Source: Parapedobacter defluvii (lineage in GTDB: Bacteria; Bacteroidota; Bacteroidia; Sphingobacteriales; Sphingobacteriaceae). Taken from it: a DNA stretch of 64,000 nt. Made by a program: the position numbers and the translations under genes. Shown one piece after another: positions 55,609 through 64,000 of the stretch; position 1 is the stretch's first letter, and the number at the start of each line of letters is the position of its first letter. The notes beneath the pieces were generated by a model. It saw only the letters and a list, made by a program, of their open reading frames with translations, did not search any database and was not told the DNA's origin. The stretch spans positions 30,079 to 94,078 of the forward strand of contig NZ_BMIK01000022.1 in the NCBI RefSeq assembly GCF_014642075.1, read 5' to 3'.

Positions 55609-56631
55609 ATGGATATTCTTTATATAGGCAACGATTCCTTTCACAGCACCTCGTACCATCGCGCGATGGCCCTGAAACGTTTGGGTCATCGGGTGACTCT
55701 TATCAATCCCAAAACATTACTAAGATCGGGTTTGGTGCGAAAATTACATTTTAGAACAGGATATAAGTTGCTGCAGCGCCAAGTGACTAATTTTCTAAAA
55801 AAACGCATCAACGTCGGGAACCCAGACCTGATTTGGGTGAATGGCGGTGAACTCCTCGGCAGGAAAAGCCTGCAGGTACTGAAAGCATTGCGAACACCGA
55901 TCGTCTTGTATAACAATGACGATCCCACTGGGACGCGGGACGGCCGCCGGTTTGATTCCCTGCGTAAAGCGCTTCCTTACTACGACCTGTGTGTCGTGCG
56001 GTTAGAAAAAGAAGAAGACGAACTATTGAAATATGGTGTGCGCCAAGTGCTGCGGGTGTATATGTCGTATGATGAAGAGGTACATAAACCATTTGATCAT
56101 CCTTCGGAAATTCCTGCCCAGTTCATCTCGGATGTTGCATTCATCGGTACGTGGATGCGGCATGAAAAACGTGATGAATTTCTGCTGAAGCTTATCCGTG
56201 CAGGTATCCCCGTCAGTATTTGGGGTGCCCGTTGGCCGAAGTCTCCTCATTGGGATGCTTTGAAAGCCCACTACAGAGGCGGAGCCCTGAGCGGACGGGA
56301 TTATGTGGCGGCTATCCAGGGAGCAAAAATCTGCATCGGCATGCTTTCGCACGGAAACCGCGACCTCCATACCCGCAGATCGGTAGAAACAACGTATGCG
56401 GGCGGACTGCTTTGCGCACAGCGAACAGCAGTCCACCTTGGCATGTATGAAGAAAATCAGGAGGCGGTCTTTTGGGACGATGTAGATGAGTGCATCGGTA
56501 TATGCAGGCGACTGCTCGCGGACGATAAACAGCGGGAACACATCCGAAAAGCAGGATACGACAAAGTTAGGACATTGAAAGTGGGCAATGAGGACATCTG
56601 CACTGCTATTCTAAAGCGATTGAATTTTTAG
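55609..56631 (+). CDS. CgeB-like glycosyltransferase
   Basis: 340 residues. The N terminus ILYIGNDSFHSTSYHRAMALKRLGH and the C-terminal region GALSGRDYVAAIQGAKICIGML plus HTRRSVETTYAGGLLCAQRT resemble CgeB/spore-maturation-protein-type glycosyltransferases (Glyco_trans_1_2 domain). The conserved Glu in RSVE would contact the nucleotide sugar. This family is less common in exopolysaccharide operons than GT4. Two bases separate it from the acyltransferase stop. Confidence 0.78.
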   Translation: MDILYIGNDSFHSTSYHRAMALKRLGHRVTLINPKTLLRSGLVRKLHFRTGYKLLQRQVTNFLKKRINVGNPDLIWVNGGELLGRKSLQVLKALRTPIVLYNNDDPTGTRDGRRFDSLRKALPYYDLCVVRLEKEEDELLKYGVRQVLRVYMSYDEEVHKPFDHPSEIPAQFISDVAFIGTWMRHEKRDEFLLKLIRAGIPVSIWGARWPKSPHWDALKAHYRGGALSGRDYVAAIQGAKICIGMLSHGNRDLHTRRSVETTYAGGLLCAQRTAVHLGMYEENQEAVFWDDVDECIGICRRLLADDKQREHIRKAGYDKVRTLKVGNEDICTAILKRLNF

Positions 56632-56639
56632 TCGAACAT

Positions 56640-57788
56640 ATGAACGTAAGTCAAATCATCCTTATTGGCAACTATCCACCGGATAAACAGGAAAGCATGC
56701 GCAAATATGCTGCAAACCTTCTCCAAGGGTTGGAATCACAGCAAATAAGGGTAAAACTGTGGAATCCGCCGACATTCTTCGCCAAAGGGTGGAAATCGAC
56801 GACTGCCGGCATTGGCAAGTGGCTTGGATACCTGGATAAATGGATTGTATTTCCAGTCATTCTGCGACTGAGGCTACTCCACGCTGAATACCGGAAAGAA
56901 ACCGTATTTTTCCATATTTGCGATCATTCCAATGCGCCTTATCTTGCTTCCCTCCCTTTGTTAAGGACCGGAATCACCTGCCACGATGTCTTAGCCATAC
57001 GGGGGGCACTGGGCTACGCGGATGCCTATTGTCCCGCTAGTAAAACCGGTGTTATCCTCCAAAAGTGGATCCTGAAAAATCTGCTCACTGCCAAACGGAT
57101 TGCTTGTGTTTCGCAGTTTACCATGAATCAGCTCCTCGCGCTCTCGACGACTGGAAAAAATCAGCCAGGCAAAAAATGGAGAGTTGTATACAATTCATTC
57201 AATGCATCTTTCACACCCATGCCGCAATCGGAATGCATGCCTTACCTCAAGCGATGTGGTATTCCGTCTGACAAACCTTATGTCCTTCATGTGGGTTCCG
57301 CATTACCCAGAAAAAACAGGAAGATGGTAGCCGACATGATCGACGCAGTCGGCAACCAATGGGATGGCCTTATTTGTTTCGCCGGCCAACCGATCGATGA
57401 AGCATTGGCACGGCACATTGCAAGCCTGGGATTGCGTGACCGGGTAATCTCGGTGGTCAAACCAGATCATCAAACATTAGTAGCCCTGTATAACGCCTGC
57501 GAAGCATTCATTTTTCCGTCGTTAAGTGAGGGATTCGGCTGGCCCTTAATCGAGGCCCAAGCGTGTGGTGCCCCTGTTGTAGCAAGCGATATTGAACCCA
57601 TGCCGGAAGTCAGCAATGGAACGGCGTTACATTCAGACCCGCTTGACAAAGAAGCATTTGCAGCGGCATTTCTACAGGTATTGCAACCATCAATCAGGTC
57701 ACGATTGATACAAGAGGGATTCGAAAACTGCAAACGATTCGACAATGATGTGTTAATCAAGGAATTTATCGATTTATACAGGGAATAG
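56640..57788 (+). CDS. GT4-family glycosyltransferase
   Basis: 382 residues, GT-B fold. VLHVGSALPRKNRKMVADMI begins the C-terminal nucleotide-binding domain; VVKPDHQTLVALYNACEAFIFPSLSEGFGWPLIEAQACGAPVVASDI (residues ~278-325) contains the E-x7-E motif. The N-terminal domain has a CDHSNAPYLASLPL stretch typical of mannosyl- or fucosyl-type enzymes, though donor specificity cannot be told. Confidence 0.88.
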   Translation: MNVSQIILIGNYPPDKQESMRKYAANLLQGLESQQIRVKLWNPPTFFAKGWKSTTAGIGKWLGYLDKWIVFPVILRLRLLHAEYRKETVFFHICDHSNAPYLASLPLLRTGITCHDVLAIRGALGYADAYCPASKTGVILQKWILKNLLTAKRIACVSQFTMNQLLALSTTGKNQPGKKWRVVYNSFNASFTPMPQSECMPYLKRCGIPSDKPYVLHVGSALPRKNRKMVADMIDAVGNQWDGLICFAGQPIDEALARHIASLGLRDRVISVVKPDHQTLVALYNACEAFIFPSLSEGFGWPLIEAQACGAPVVASDIEPMPEVSNGTALHSDPLDKEAFAAAFLQVLQPSIRSRLIQEGFENCKRFDNDVLIKEFIDLYRE

Positions 57789-57798
57789 TACACAAGCT

Positions 57799-58464
57799 AT
57801 GCTGAAAAAACTCATTACGTTTCTTTTACCATGGGGATTACGCAGAAGACTGCTCCACTATTGGTTCGGTTATGAAATTCATCCAACAGCACGTATTGGA
57901 TGGGCCTGGGTATTTCCGGGCAAACTCATCATGAAAGAGCGGGCCAAAATTGGGCATTTCACCGTAGGGATACACCTCGATTACATAGAACTCGGTAAAT
58001 ACGTGTCGATCGGCCGGAGCAATTGGATCACTGGGTTTCCAAGCTCCGGAAAATCCAAACATTTTGCACACCAATCCGGGCAACGCCGGTCCGAACTTAT
58101 TGTAGGTGATCATTCATCTATCACGAAGCATCATCATTTGGATTGCACGAACAGTATCCACGTCGGCCGCTTTTCAACCATTGCGGGGTACCAGTCTCAG
58201 TTCCTTACACACTCCATCGATATCCGCCTTAACCGGCAGGACAGCATACCCATTGCCATCGGTGACTACTGTTTTGTAGGTACGAATGTAGTGGTATTGG
58301 GAGGAGCTAAGCTTCCCAGTTATTCCGTGTTGGGGGCCAAATCACTGCTCAACAAGGCCTATGATAAAGAGTGGGGTCTCTATGCCGGTGTCCCGGCCAA
58401 TTTGGTAAAATACATGGATAAGGATTACCAATATTTTACCCGACAAGAAGGATTTGTTTTCTGA
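57799..58464 (+). CDS. Left-handed beta-helix (hexapeptide) acyltransferase
   Basis: 221 residues. Hexapeptide-repeat geometry is seen in the IHPTARIGWAWVFPGKLIM and IAIGDYCFVGTNVVVLGGAKLPSYSVLGAKSLL regions (~28-48 and ~155-188), with GVPANLVKYM at the C terminus. The family includes O-acetyltransferases of sugars and lipids. Its internal segment is unusually poor in strict hexapeptides, so it is a divergent member. It probably decorates the polysaccharide. Confidence 0.82.
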   Translation: MLKKLITFLLPWGLRRRLLHYWFGYEIHPTARIGWAWVFPGKLIMKERAKIGHFTVGIHLDYIELGKYVSIGRSNWITGFPSSGKSKHFAHQSGQRRSELIVGDHSSITKHHHLDCTNSIHVGRFSTIAGYQSQFLTHSIDIRLNRQDSIPIAIGDYCFVGTNVVVLGGAKLPSYSVLGAKSLLNKAYDKEWGLYAGVPANLVKYMDKDYQYFTRQEGFVF

Positions 58465-58489
58465 CATAAAAAACGACACAAGCAGGTAG

Positions 58490-59686
58490 ATGAAGACATT
58501 ACGTATCATAACAAGTATGGATCCGCGACATGGCGGACCAAGCCAAGGTATCCGGAATTCCATCCCCGCTCTCCAACAGATGGGTATCGAAAACGAGGTT
58601 GTCTGCCTTGACGATCCGCAAGCGGATTTTATCGGGAAGGATCCTTTCCCCATCCATGCGTTGGGTCAAGGCAAAGGCCCTTGGGCGTATCAGCCTCGCT
58701 TGGAACGTTGGCTGCTGGCAAACATTCACCAGTACGATGCATTGATTATCCATGGCCTATGGCAATATCCTAGCTACGCCACCCACAAGGTGGTGCAGCA
58801 ATACCGGAAATCGAAGGGAAGTAAACGGACACCTGCACTATATGTTATGCCGCATGGTATGCTTGACCCGTATTTCCAGAAAGCACCCGGCCGTAAGCTA
58901 AAAGCGATCCGTAATTGGCTGTTTTGGTGGATCATAGAACGACATCTCGTCAATGATGCAGATGGTATGTTGTTCACCTGCGAAGAGGAATTGCTGCTTG
59001 CCCGTCAAACATTCGCTCATTATCAACCGCGGAAAGAACTGAACGTAGGTTACGGCATTCCGGCGGCACCTTCCAATCCGGTGAAGCTCATCCATGAGTT
59101 CCAAATGGCGTGCAATATCAAGTTCAATCAGTCTTATTGGCTCTTTTTAAGTCGTGTCCATGAAAAAAAAGGAATTGACTTATTAATCAAAGCCTATCAA
59201 AAATTAGCTAGAGAAACTGATGTGCTTCCATCATTGGTCATTGCTGGCCCGGGGTTGGACACCGCTTATGGCAAAGAAATGGTCGAACTGGCCAAACCCA
59301 CTTCCGGAATATCATTCGTTGGTATGCTGACCGGAGATGCCAAATGGGGGGCGCTGTATGGATGTGAGCTATTCATCCTGCCCAGCCATCAGGAGAATTT
59401 CGGTATTGCCATTGTCGAAGCAATGGCATGCGGAAAGCCGGTGTTAATCAGTGACAAAGTGAACATATGGCGCGAAATAGCAGCTGGGGGTGGAGGGCTT
59501 ATTGCCGAAGATTCTGCATCAGGAACTTATAATTTACTCAAACAATGGCATGAGTTGAGTCGTGATCAAAAAAACGAAATGGCACTTGCGTCAAAAAAAA
59601 CCTTTGAAATGAGGTTTACGGTAGACCAAGCTGCCAAGACACTGCTTAATACCTTAAAAGTTGAATACGATGACGCCGTTACATAA
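58490..59686 (+). CDS. GT4-family glycosyltransferase
   Basis: 398 residues. The N terminus RIITSMDPRHGGPSQGIRNS is a typical GT4 acceptor-domain start. YWLFLSRVHEKKGIDLLIKA, the VIAGPGLDTAYG block, and LFILPSHQENFGIAIVEAMACGKPVLISDKVNIW (E-x7-E, residues ~300-333) define the donor domain. Its last codons overlap the following acetyltransferase by 17 bases. Confidence 0.9.
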   Translation: MKTLRIITSMDPRHGGPSQGIRNSIPALQQMGIENEVVCLDDPQADFIGKDPFPIHALGQGKGPWAYQPRLERWLLANIHQYDALIIHGLWQYPSYATHKVVQQYRKSKGSKRTPALYVMPHGMLDPYFQKAPGRKLKAIRNWLFWWIIERHLVNDADGMLFTCEEELLLARQTFAHYQPRKELNVGYGIPAAPSNPVKLIHEFQMACNIKFNQSYWLFLSRVHEKKGIDLLIKAYQKLARETDVLPSLVIAGPGLDTAYGKEMVELAKPTSGISFVGMLTGDAKWGALYGCELFILPSHQENFGIAIVEAMACGKPVLISDKVNIWREIAAGGGGLIAEDSASGTYNLLKQWHELSRDQKNEMALASKKTFEMRFTVDQAAKTLLNTLKVEYDDAVT

Positions 59687-60230
59687 TCACAAGGATACAT
59701 ATACCGAAGCGTCGTTTTCACTTTCGAACCGGTTGCTGAGAGTACTTTGGGGAGTTGTCTATACACTGCTGTTCCGTCATTCCCCTCGTCCGTTTCATCG
59801 ATGGAGGGCCTTTTTGCTTCGCTTGTTCGGTGCAACAATCGGAAAGGGAGCCCATGTCTATCCCGGCGTGAAGATATGGGCCCCGTGGAATCTTGAATTG
59901 GGAGCTGAATGTGGCGTAGCCAGTGGGGTGGAGCTTTATTCCCAGGGAAAAATAACAATTGGTTACCGTGCCATCGTTTCACAAGGCACCAATGTGTGTA
60001 CAGGGACACACGACTATACGCACAAAGGGCATCCGCTTTATACCGAACCGATCGTTATCGGCGACAGGGCATGGGTAGCTGCGGAATGTTTTATCCATCC
60101 CGGGGTGACTATCGGAGAAGGGGCCGTGATCGGCGCACGTGCCGTGGTTACCAAGGATATGCCACCGTGGATGGTCTGTGCCGGCCATCCATGTAAACCG
60201 ATCAAGGAACGAATAATGGCTGACGATTAG
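59670..60230 (+). CDS. WcaF-like hexapeptide acetyltransferase
   Basis: 186 residues from the ATG at 59670; a TTG at 59661 is also in frame. N-terminal RLLRVLWGVVYTLLFRHSPRPFHRWRAFLLRLFGATIGKG is the WcaF-type start (residues ~20-60), followed by hexapeptide repeats and GTHDYTHKGHPLYTEPI containing the catalytic His, then ECFIHPGVTIGEGAVIGA and CAGHPCKPIKER. It resembles the colanic-acid acetyltransferase that acetylates fucose. It overlaps the upstream GT by 17 bases. Confidence 0.88.
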   Translation: MTPLHNHKDTYTEASFSLSNRLLRVLWGVVYTLLFRHSPRPFHRWRAFLLRLFGATIGKGAHVYPGVKIWAPWNLELGAECGVASGVELYSQGKITIGYRAIVSQGTNVCTGTHDYTHKGHPLYTEPIVIGDRAWVAAECFIHPGVTIGEGAVIGARAVVTKDMPPWMVCAGHPCKPIKERIMADD

Positions 60231-60256
60231 TTGTCAAGTAATTCAAAAAAAAGGAC

Positions 60257-61087
60257 ATGATTTCGGTACTCATATTAACAAAAAACGAAGAGCAAGATTT
60301 ACCTGGTTGCCTCGCATCCGTTGCCTGGTGTGATGATGTACACCTATTTGATTCCTATAGTGAAGATCGCACCGTGGAAATCGCACGCGAAGCGGGCGCA
60401 ACGGTCACGCAACGTCGCTTTGACAATTGGGCTGCCCATCAAAACTGGGGGCTTTCCAATATCTCCTTTAAACACCCTTGGGTACTCTATATCGATGCCG
60501 ATGAACGCGTATCGGAAAGCCTAAAGACAAGCTTGTTGGCCTTTGATGGCTCACCTGCTAGCCACGTTGCCTACGAAATCCAAAGACGGGATTTTGCATG
60601 GAATGGCCGTTGGCTAAAACATGCACAAATATCTCCTTATTACCTACGGTTATTCCGACCTGAAAAGATGCGCTATGAGCGATTGGTCAACCCGGTTTCC
60701 ATACCCGGCGGTTCCGTTGGGAGAATTTCTGGCTTTCTGGATCATTACCCGTTTAGCAAAGGAATCCGCTATTGGCTACAAAGGCACCTGGGTTACGCGG
60801 ACATGGAGGCGGCTATGCGATTGGAAGATTTGAATAAAGGAACTTCCTTTTCCTGGAGAAAAGCATTGTTTAGTAAAGATTTCACCGAAAAACGGTTCCA
60901 CCAAAAAGGACTGTTTTATAAAATGCCCGGCAGACCATTTATTAAATGGCTATATATGGTTATTGGACGGCGGGCTTTTTTGGACGGACGAGCAGGCACA
61001 ACCTATGCAACGCTTCAATCCATTTATGAATATTTTATCGTATTGAAGACACGAGAATTAATGCGAAAACAAACGAACACTCAATAA
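60257..61087 (+). CDS. GT2-family glycosyltransferase (WaaE-like)
   Basis: 276 residues. The GT-A fold begins ISVLILTKNEEQDLPGCLAS, the first acidic pair is in VHLFDSYSEDRT, and the DxD-type metal site is DADERV. The rest (FAWNGRWLKHAQISPYYLRLFRPEKMRYE) matches the LPS core / KDO-heptose glycosyltransferase subfamily related to WaaE. Likely transfers a beta-linked sugar to the lipid-linked repeat. Confidence 0.88.
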   Translation: MISVLILTKNEEQDLPGCLASVAWCDDVHLFDSYSEDRTVEIAREAGATVTQRRFDNWAAHQNWGLSNISFKHPWVLYIDADERVSESLKTSLLAFDGSPASHVAYEIQRRDFAWNGRWLKHAQISPYYLRLFRPEKMRYERLVNPVSIPGGSVGRISGFLDHYPFSKGIRYWLQRHLGYADMEAAMRLEDLNKGTSFSWRKALFSKDFTEKRFHQKGLFYKMPGRPFIKWLYMVIGRRAFLDGRAGTTYATLQSIYEYFIVLKTRELMRKQTNTQ

Positions 61088-61096
61088 TCTCCCCTC

Positions 61097-62341
61097 ATGC
61101 GTATCCTTATCTTCGGCATTAATTATTCGCCAGAATTGACCGGCATCGGCAAATATACCGGTGAGATGGGTGCTTGGTTTGCGGCCCGGGGGCATGACGT
61201 GGCCGTTGTTACCGCAAAACCCTACTACCCGGAATGGGAAATACACCAAACCTATAAGGGAACCGGATGGCTAACCGAGCAGATCGCAGGGGTAACCGTA
61301 TACCGTGTACCTCTATACGTACCAAAGAACGTTACTGCGAAGAAACGCATCCTGCACGAGTTTTCGTTTTTGGCCGCGGTACTCCCCAAATGGTTCGGCT
61401 TGCTGCTGAAGAAACGGTACGACATCGTCATCAACATTACTCCCCCCTTTCATCTCGGTTTTCTAGCCTTCTCCTATGCAAAATTGCGGGGTATCAAGCT
61501 GATCACCCATATCCAGGATTTACAGGTGGACGCCGCAAAAGAACTTGGCATGATCAATAATAAAAAGGCATTGGATGTGCTATTCAAGGCAGAGAAATAC
61601 CTGCTAGACAAGAGCCATGCCGTATCATCCATTAGCTTGGGAATGAAGAAGAAAATCCTTGCAAAAGGAGTGCCCGAATCGAAATATATCATGTTTCCCA
61701 ATTGGGTGGACGAGGGAGTGATCAAACCGCTCACCAAAGAAAATTCGCTAAGAAACGAATGGGGTATCCCCATGGAAGACAAGGTCGTGCTCTACTCGGG
61801 CAATTTGGGCGAAAAACAGGGATTAGAAGTCATCATCGATGCCGCAGAACAATTCAAGGATAAGTCGAATGTGCATTTTGTCATCTGCGGTTCGGGCGGT
61901 GCCCGCGACCGCCTTGAGGAAATGGCCGATCGGGCAGGTTTGCGACAAGTACGGTTCTATCCACTCCAACCCTATGAAAAACTACCTGCCCTGTTGGCAA
62001 CGGCCGACATACATCTCGTCCTGCAAAAGAAATCCGCATCCGATCTGGTGATGCCCAGCAAACTTACCGGTATCTTGGCTGCCGGTGGTTGCGCTATCGT
62101 ATCTGCCGTGCAGGGCACTTCCCTGCATGACGTCATGCGCACGCACCAATTAGGTATCCTTATCGAACCCGAATCGGCAAAAGCGCTGATTGCAGGCTTG
62201 CAGCAGGCATTACACATGGATCTCACGCCATTCCGGGAACGGGCGCGCCGATATGCGGAACGTTTTTTGAGCAAAGAACAGTTGTTGAAGGAATTTGAAC
62301 GACACTTGGTAAAGTTGACAACTTATGAAAAACAAACTTAG
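61097..62341 (+). CDS. WcaI-like GT4 glycosyltransferase
   Basis: 414 residues. The N terminus MRILIFGINYSPELTGIGKY and THIQDLQVDAAKELGM are characteristic of colanic acid WcaI proteins. The donor domain has VVLYSGNLGEKQGLEVIIDA, FVICGSGGARDRLEEMA and LQKKSASDLVMPSKLTGILAAGG. It follows the GT2 gene by nine bases. The stop overlaps the Wzi-like gene by 17 bases. Confidence 0.9.
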   Translation: MRILIFGINYSPELTGIGKYTGEMGAWFAARGHDVAVVTAKPYYPEWEIHQTYKGTGWLTEQIAGVTVYRVPLYVPKNVTAKKRILHEFSFLAAVLPKWFGLLLKKRYDIVINITPPFHLGFLAFSYAKLRGIKLITHIQDLQVDAAKELGMINNKKALDVLFKAEKYLLDKSHAVSSISLGMKKKILAKGVPESKYIMFPNWVDEGVIKPLTKENSLRNEWGIPMEDKVVLYSGNLGEKQGLEVIIDAAEQFKDKSNVHFVICGSGGARDRLEEMADRAGLRQVRFYPLQPYEKLPALLATADIHLVLQKKSASDLVMPSKLTGILAAGGCAIVSAVQGTSLHDVMRTHQLGILIEPESAKALIAGLQQALHMDLTPFRERARRYAERFLSKEQLLKEFERHLVKLTTYEKQT

Positions 62342-63755
62342 TCTTTCCTTCCTACTCCTATCGACAATAGCTTTTGCACAGCCGGCTGATACCCTGAAAC
62401 TGCAGGTTGGTACCCTAGCAACGCTCTCATCGAAAGGATACCAACCACTGTGGACTACGTCTAACCGATTCGGCTTGCTAAGCGACGAGGGCGCGGATCT
62501 GGCCACTTATGCAGGAATATGGAACACACATACGTTTCCGGCAGGAAAACACGATTTCCGCATCGAGTACGGTGCGAATATCGTTAACAGTCACCATTTC
62601 AGCCAGGTAATCATCCAACAGGGCTATGTGAAAGCGCGGTACGGTGCCTTGGAGTTCCGGGGCGGCCGCTTTGAGGAAATCCTCGGCGGCATCGACCCGT
62701 TGTTGTCCACCGGCTCCTTAGGCGTTAGCGGCAACGCATTGCCTATCCCCAAAATCGGATTTGCCTTACCTGAATATACACCGGTGCCTTTTACCAACGG
62801 TTGGCTGCAGGTCAAAGGGCAGATCAGCCACGGCTGGATGGGCAATGAGCAGTCTATGAAACGAGCCTGGTTGCACGAAAAGACCTTCTACGCCAAATTA
62901 GGAAACGGCCCGTTCAAAGTATACGGCGGTTTACAGCATTTTGCCATATGGGGTGGGGAACGGGGAGATTTTAAACTGGACCGCTCTTGGAAGGGCTTTT
63001 TTGACGTGCTTTTTGTGAAAGAGGCAGACGATGGCAGTGTTGGAGGTGAGATACTACCGAATCGCGCTGGCGATCAACGTGGATTGATTGAGTTCGGCGG
63101 CGACCTAGACCTCAATGATGCGCTTTGGCACCTGTACTTCCAGGTACCCTTTGAAAGCGGTATGGGCATCGATATTCGTAATATCGACCGTGTGGGTGGC
63201 CTTCAGGTGACTTTGAAAAACCATAATTGGTTGGACCGGTTGGTAGTTGAATTCATCTATACCAAGCAAATGGAAGGCTTTCAAAAGGCGGAATTACAAA
63301 GCTATTACAATAATGGCGTATATGCATCGGGATGGGAATATCAATACCGGAGTATCGGCACACCGTTGTTCCTCAATCGGTATCGGGGTGCCAACTTTCT
63401 TCCCGTTGAAGCCGTAGATTGGCGCAAAGACAATAGCGCCGAATGGGGCAATAAAAACTTTATCAATAACCGTATCGTTGGCGGCCACATCGGCATGCTG
63501 CATCGCTATGCACCCGGTATTACCGGCAGGACTATGCTGACCTATACCCGCAATTTCGGAACCCATATGTCTAGTAATCCCATTACGGCAATGCCCCGAA
63601 ATCAGGTATACACGTTGCATGAAGTATCCCTTGCCCTCACCCGTGTACCGGGATTGCTTCTCTCTGCAGGTGTAGCAGTGGATGCCGGCGGACTTTACGA
63701 TAACGTGGGCGGATTATTAGGAATCAGTTACCAACTGAAGGGCAGTAAAAAATAG
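62325..63755 (+). CDS. Capsule assembly Wzi-family outer-membrane barrel
   Basis: 476 residues. A signal peptide (LSFLLLSTIAFAQ) is followed by an all-beta, aromatic-rich sequence with RYGALEFRGGRFEEILGGIDPLLSTGSLGVSGNA-type conserved segments (residues ~105-140) and LYFQVPFESGMGIDIRNID. This matches the Wzi family: an outer-membrane lectin that attaches capsular polysaccharide to the surface. It suggests the polymer is held at the cell rather than only shed. It overlaps the WcaI-like gene by 17 bases. Confidence 0.87.
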   Translation: MKNKLSLSFLLLSTIAFAQPADTLKLQVGTLATLSSKGYQPLWTTSNRFGLLSDEGADLATYAGIWNTHTFPAGKHDFRIEYGANIVNSHHFSQVIIQQGYVKARYGALEFRGGRFEEILGGIDPLLSTGSLGVSGNALPIPKIGFALPEYTPVPFTNGWLQVKGQISHGWMGNEQSMKRAWLHEKTFYAKLGNGPFKVYGGLQHFAIWGGERGDFKLDRSWKGFFDVLFVKEADDGSVGGEILPNRAGDQRGLIEFGGDLDLNDALWHLYFQVPFESGMGIDIRNIDRVGGLQVTLKNHNWLDRLVVEFIYTKQMEGFQKAELQSYYNNGVYASGWEYQYRSIGTPLFLNRYRGANFLPVEAVDWRKDNSAEWGNKNFINNRIVGGHIGMLHRYAPGITGRTMLTYTRNFGTHMSSNPITAMPRNQVYTLHEVSLALTRVPGLLLSAGVAVDAGGLYDNVGGLLGISYQLKGSKK

Positions 63756-63779
63756 TGTTTAAGAAAAAAAATAAATACA

Positions 63780-64000
63780 ATGGAAATCAAGAATATCTGT
63801 TGCATCGGAGCGGGTTACGTTGGGGGTCCGACGATGTCTGTGATCGCCCAGCAATGCCCGCACCTCACGGTCACCATCGTGGACATCAACGAGAAGCGTA
63901 TCGCCGCCTGGAACGATGCGGATCTGTCGCGTCTTCCGGTGTACGAACCGGGTCTTGCCGAAGTGGTGGGCGAAGCCCGGGGGCGGAACCTGTTCTTCTC
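63780..64000 (+). CDS. UDP-glucose 6-dehydrogenase, N-terminal fragment (runs off the window)
   Basis: Seventy-three codons are visible. [19 protein letters not shown] is the NAD-binding motif and [17 protein letters not shown] follows, ending with [12 protein letters not shown], which is diagnostic of UDP-glucose/GDP-mannose dehydrogenases; the [10 protein letters not shown] start resembles the longer eukaryote-like form common in Bacteroidota. It would supply UDP-glucuronate for the polymer. It begins 24 bases after the Wzi gene. Substrate is likely UDP-glucose but a short fragment cannot prove it. Confidence 0.85.
   Translation, partial: MEIKNICCIGAGYVGGPTMSVIAQQCPHLTVTIVDINEKRIAAWNDADLSRLPVYEPGLAEVVGEARGRNLFF

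Noticed and set aside
56023..56541. 172-residue minus-strand frame
   Set aside because: Antisense to the CgeB-like glycosyltransferase in a consistently plus-strand operon.

Overview
The window looks like a chromosome segment of a Bacteroidota bacterium, most likely of the Sphingobacteriaceae (a Parapedobacter/Olivibacter/Pedobacter-like genome; inferred from gene families, moderate GC content and promoter type, not from any search). Start codons mostly lack Shine-Dalgarno sequences, and several intergenic regions carry the Bacteroidota promoter pattern TTTG-N19/21-TAnnTTTG. I saw no rRNA, tRNA, insertion sequence or CRISPR array.

Layout. 1-5.3 kb: C-terminal part of an outer-membrane-barrel-like protein, overlapped by a CHAT-protease/TPR lipoprotein, then a convergent OmpA-family protein. 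5.4-18 kb: housekeeping genes: a YegP-type double DUF1508 protein, ilvE, a minus-strand unit pdxA-cca-pRiA4 ORF3-like-miaA, a DUF2905 membrane protein, rsmA with a 2-hydroxyacid dehydrogenase, a UbiA-like membrane protein, acs, and a minus-strand dehydrogenase/metallophosphoesterase pair. 18.2-23.9 kb: a complete seven-gene Mrp (Mnh) Na+/H+ antiporter operon. 23.9-28.2 kb: minus-strand exported barrel-like protein, exported lactonase-fold protein, and a sugar isomerase/Gfo-Idh oxidoreductase pair. 28.4-30.7 kb: a SurA-type periplasmic chaperone/PPIase and a lipoprotein paralogue. 30.7-38.2 kb: minus-strand pgk-der-cysS-NTF2-like unit and sppA-HMG-CoA lyase. 38.4-41.2 kb: topoisomerase IV/gyrase-type subunit A.

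41.2-64 kb: after a 780-base non-coding leader comes one long plus-strand exopolysaccharide operon that runs off the right edge. It has an initiating phosphoglycosyltransferase, PHP-type tyrosine phosphatase, Wza, Wzc-type BY-kinase, GDP-fucose synthesis (fcl, gmd), a pyruvyltransferase, Wzx flippase, a probable Wzy polymerase, an acyltransferase, six glycosyltransferase-type genes, two hexapeptide acetyltransferases, Wzi and the start of a UDP-glucose dehydrogenase. The set parallels the enterobacterial colanic acid cluster: a Wzx/Wzy-dependent, fucose- and probably glucuronate-containing, acetylated and pyruvylated polysaccharide.

The most unusual signals are non-coding. (1) The EPS leader has a near-consensus promoter, two hairpins, a tightly packed three-way-junction fold, a terminator-like hairpin lying inside a short signal-peptide ORF, and an 11-bp inverted repeat just before the first gene. 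(2) A ~60-base two-helix element occurs twice, each copy 26-27 bases upstream of the start codon of two adjacent but unrelated exported-protein genes (24469 and 25747, minus strand). Neither matches a regulatory RNA family I can name.
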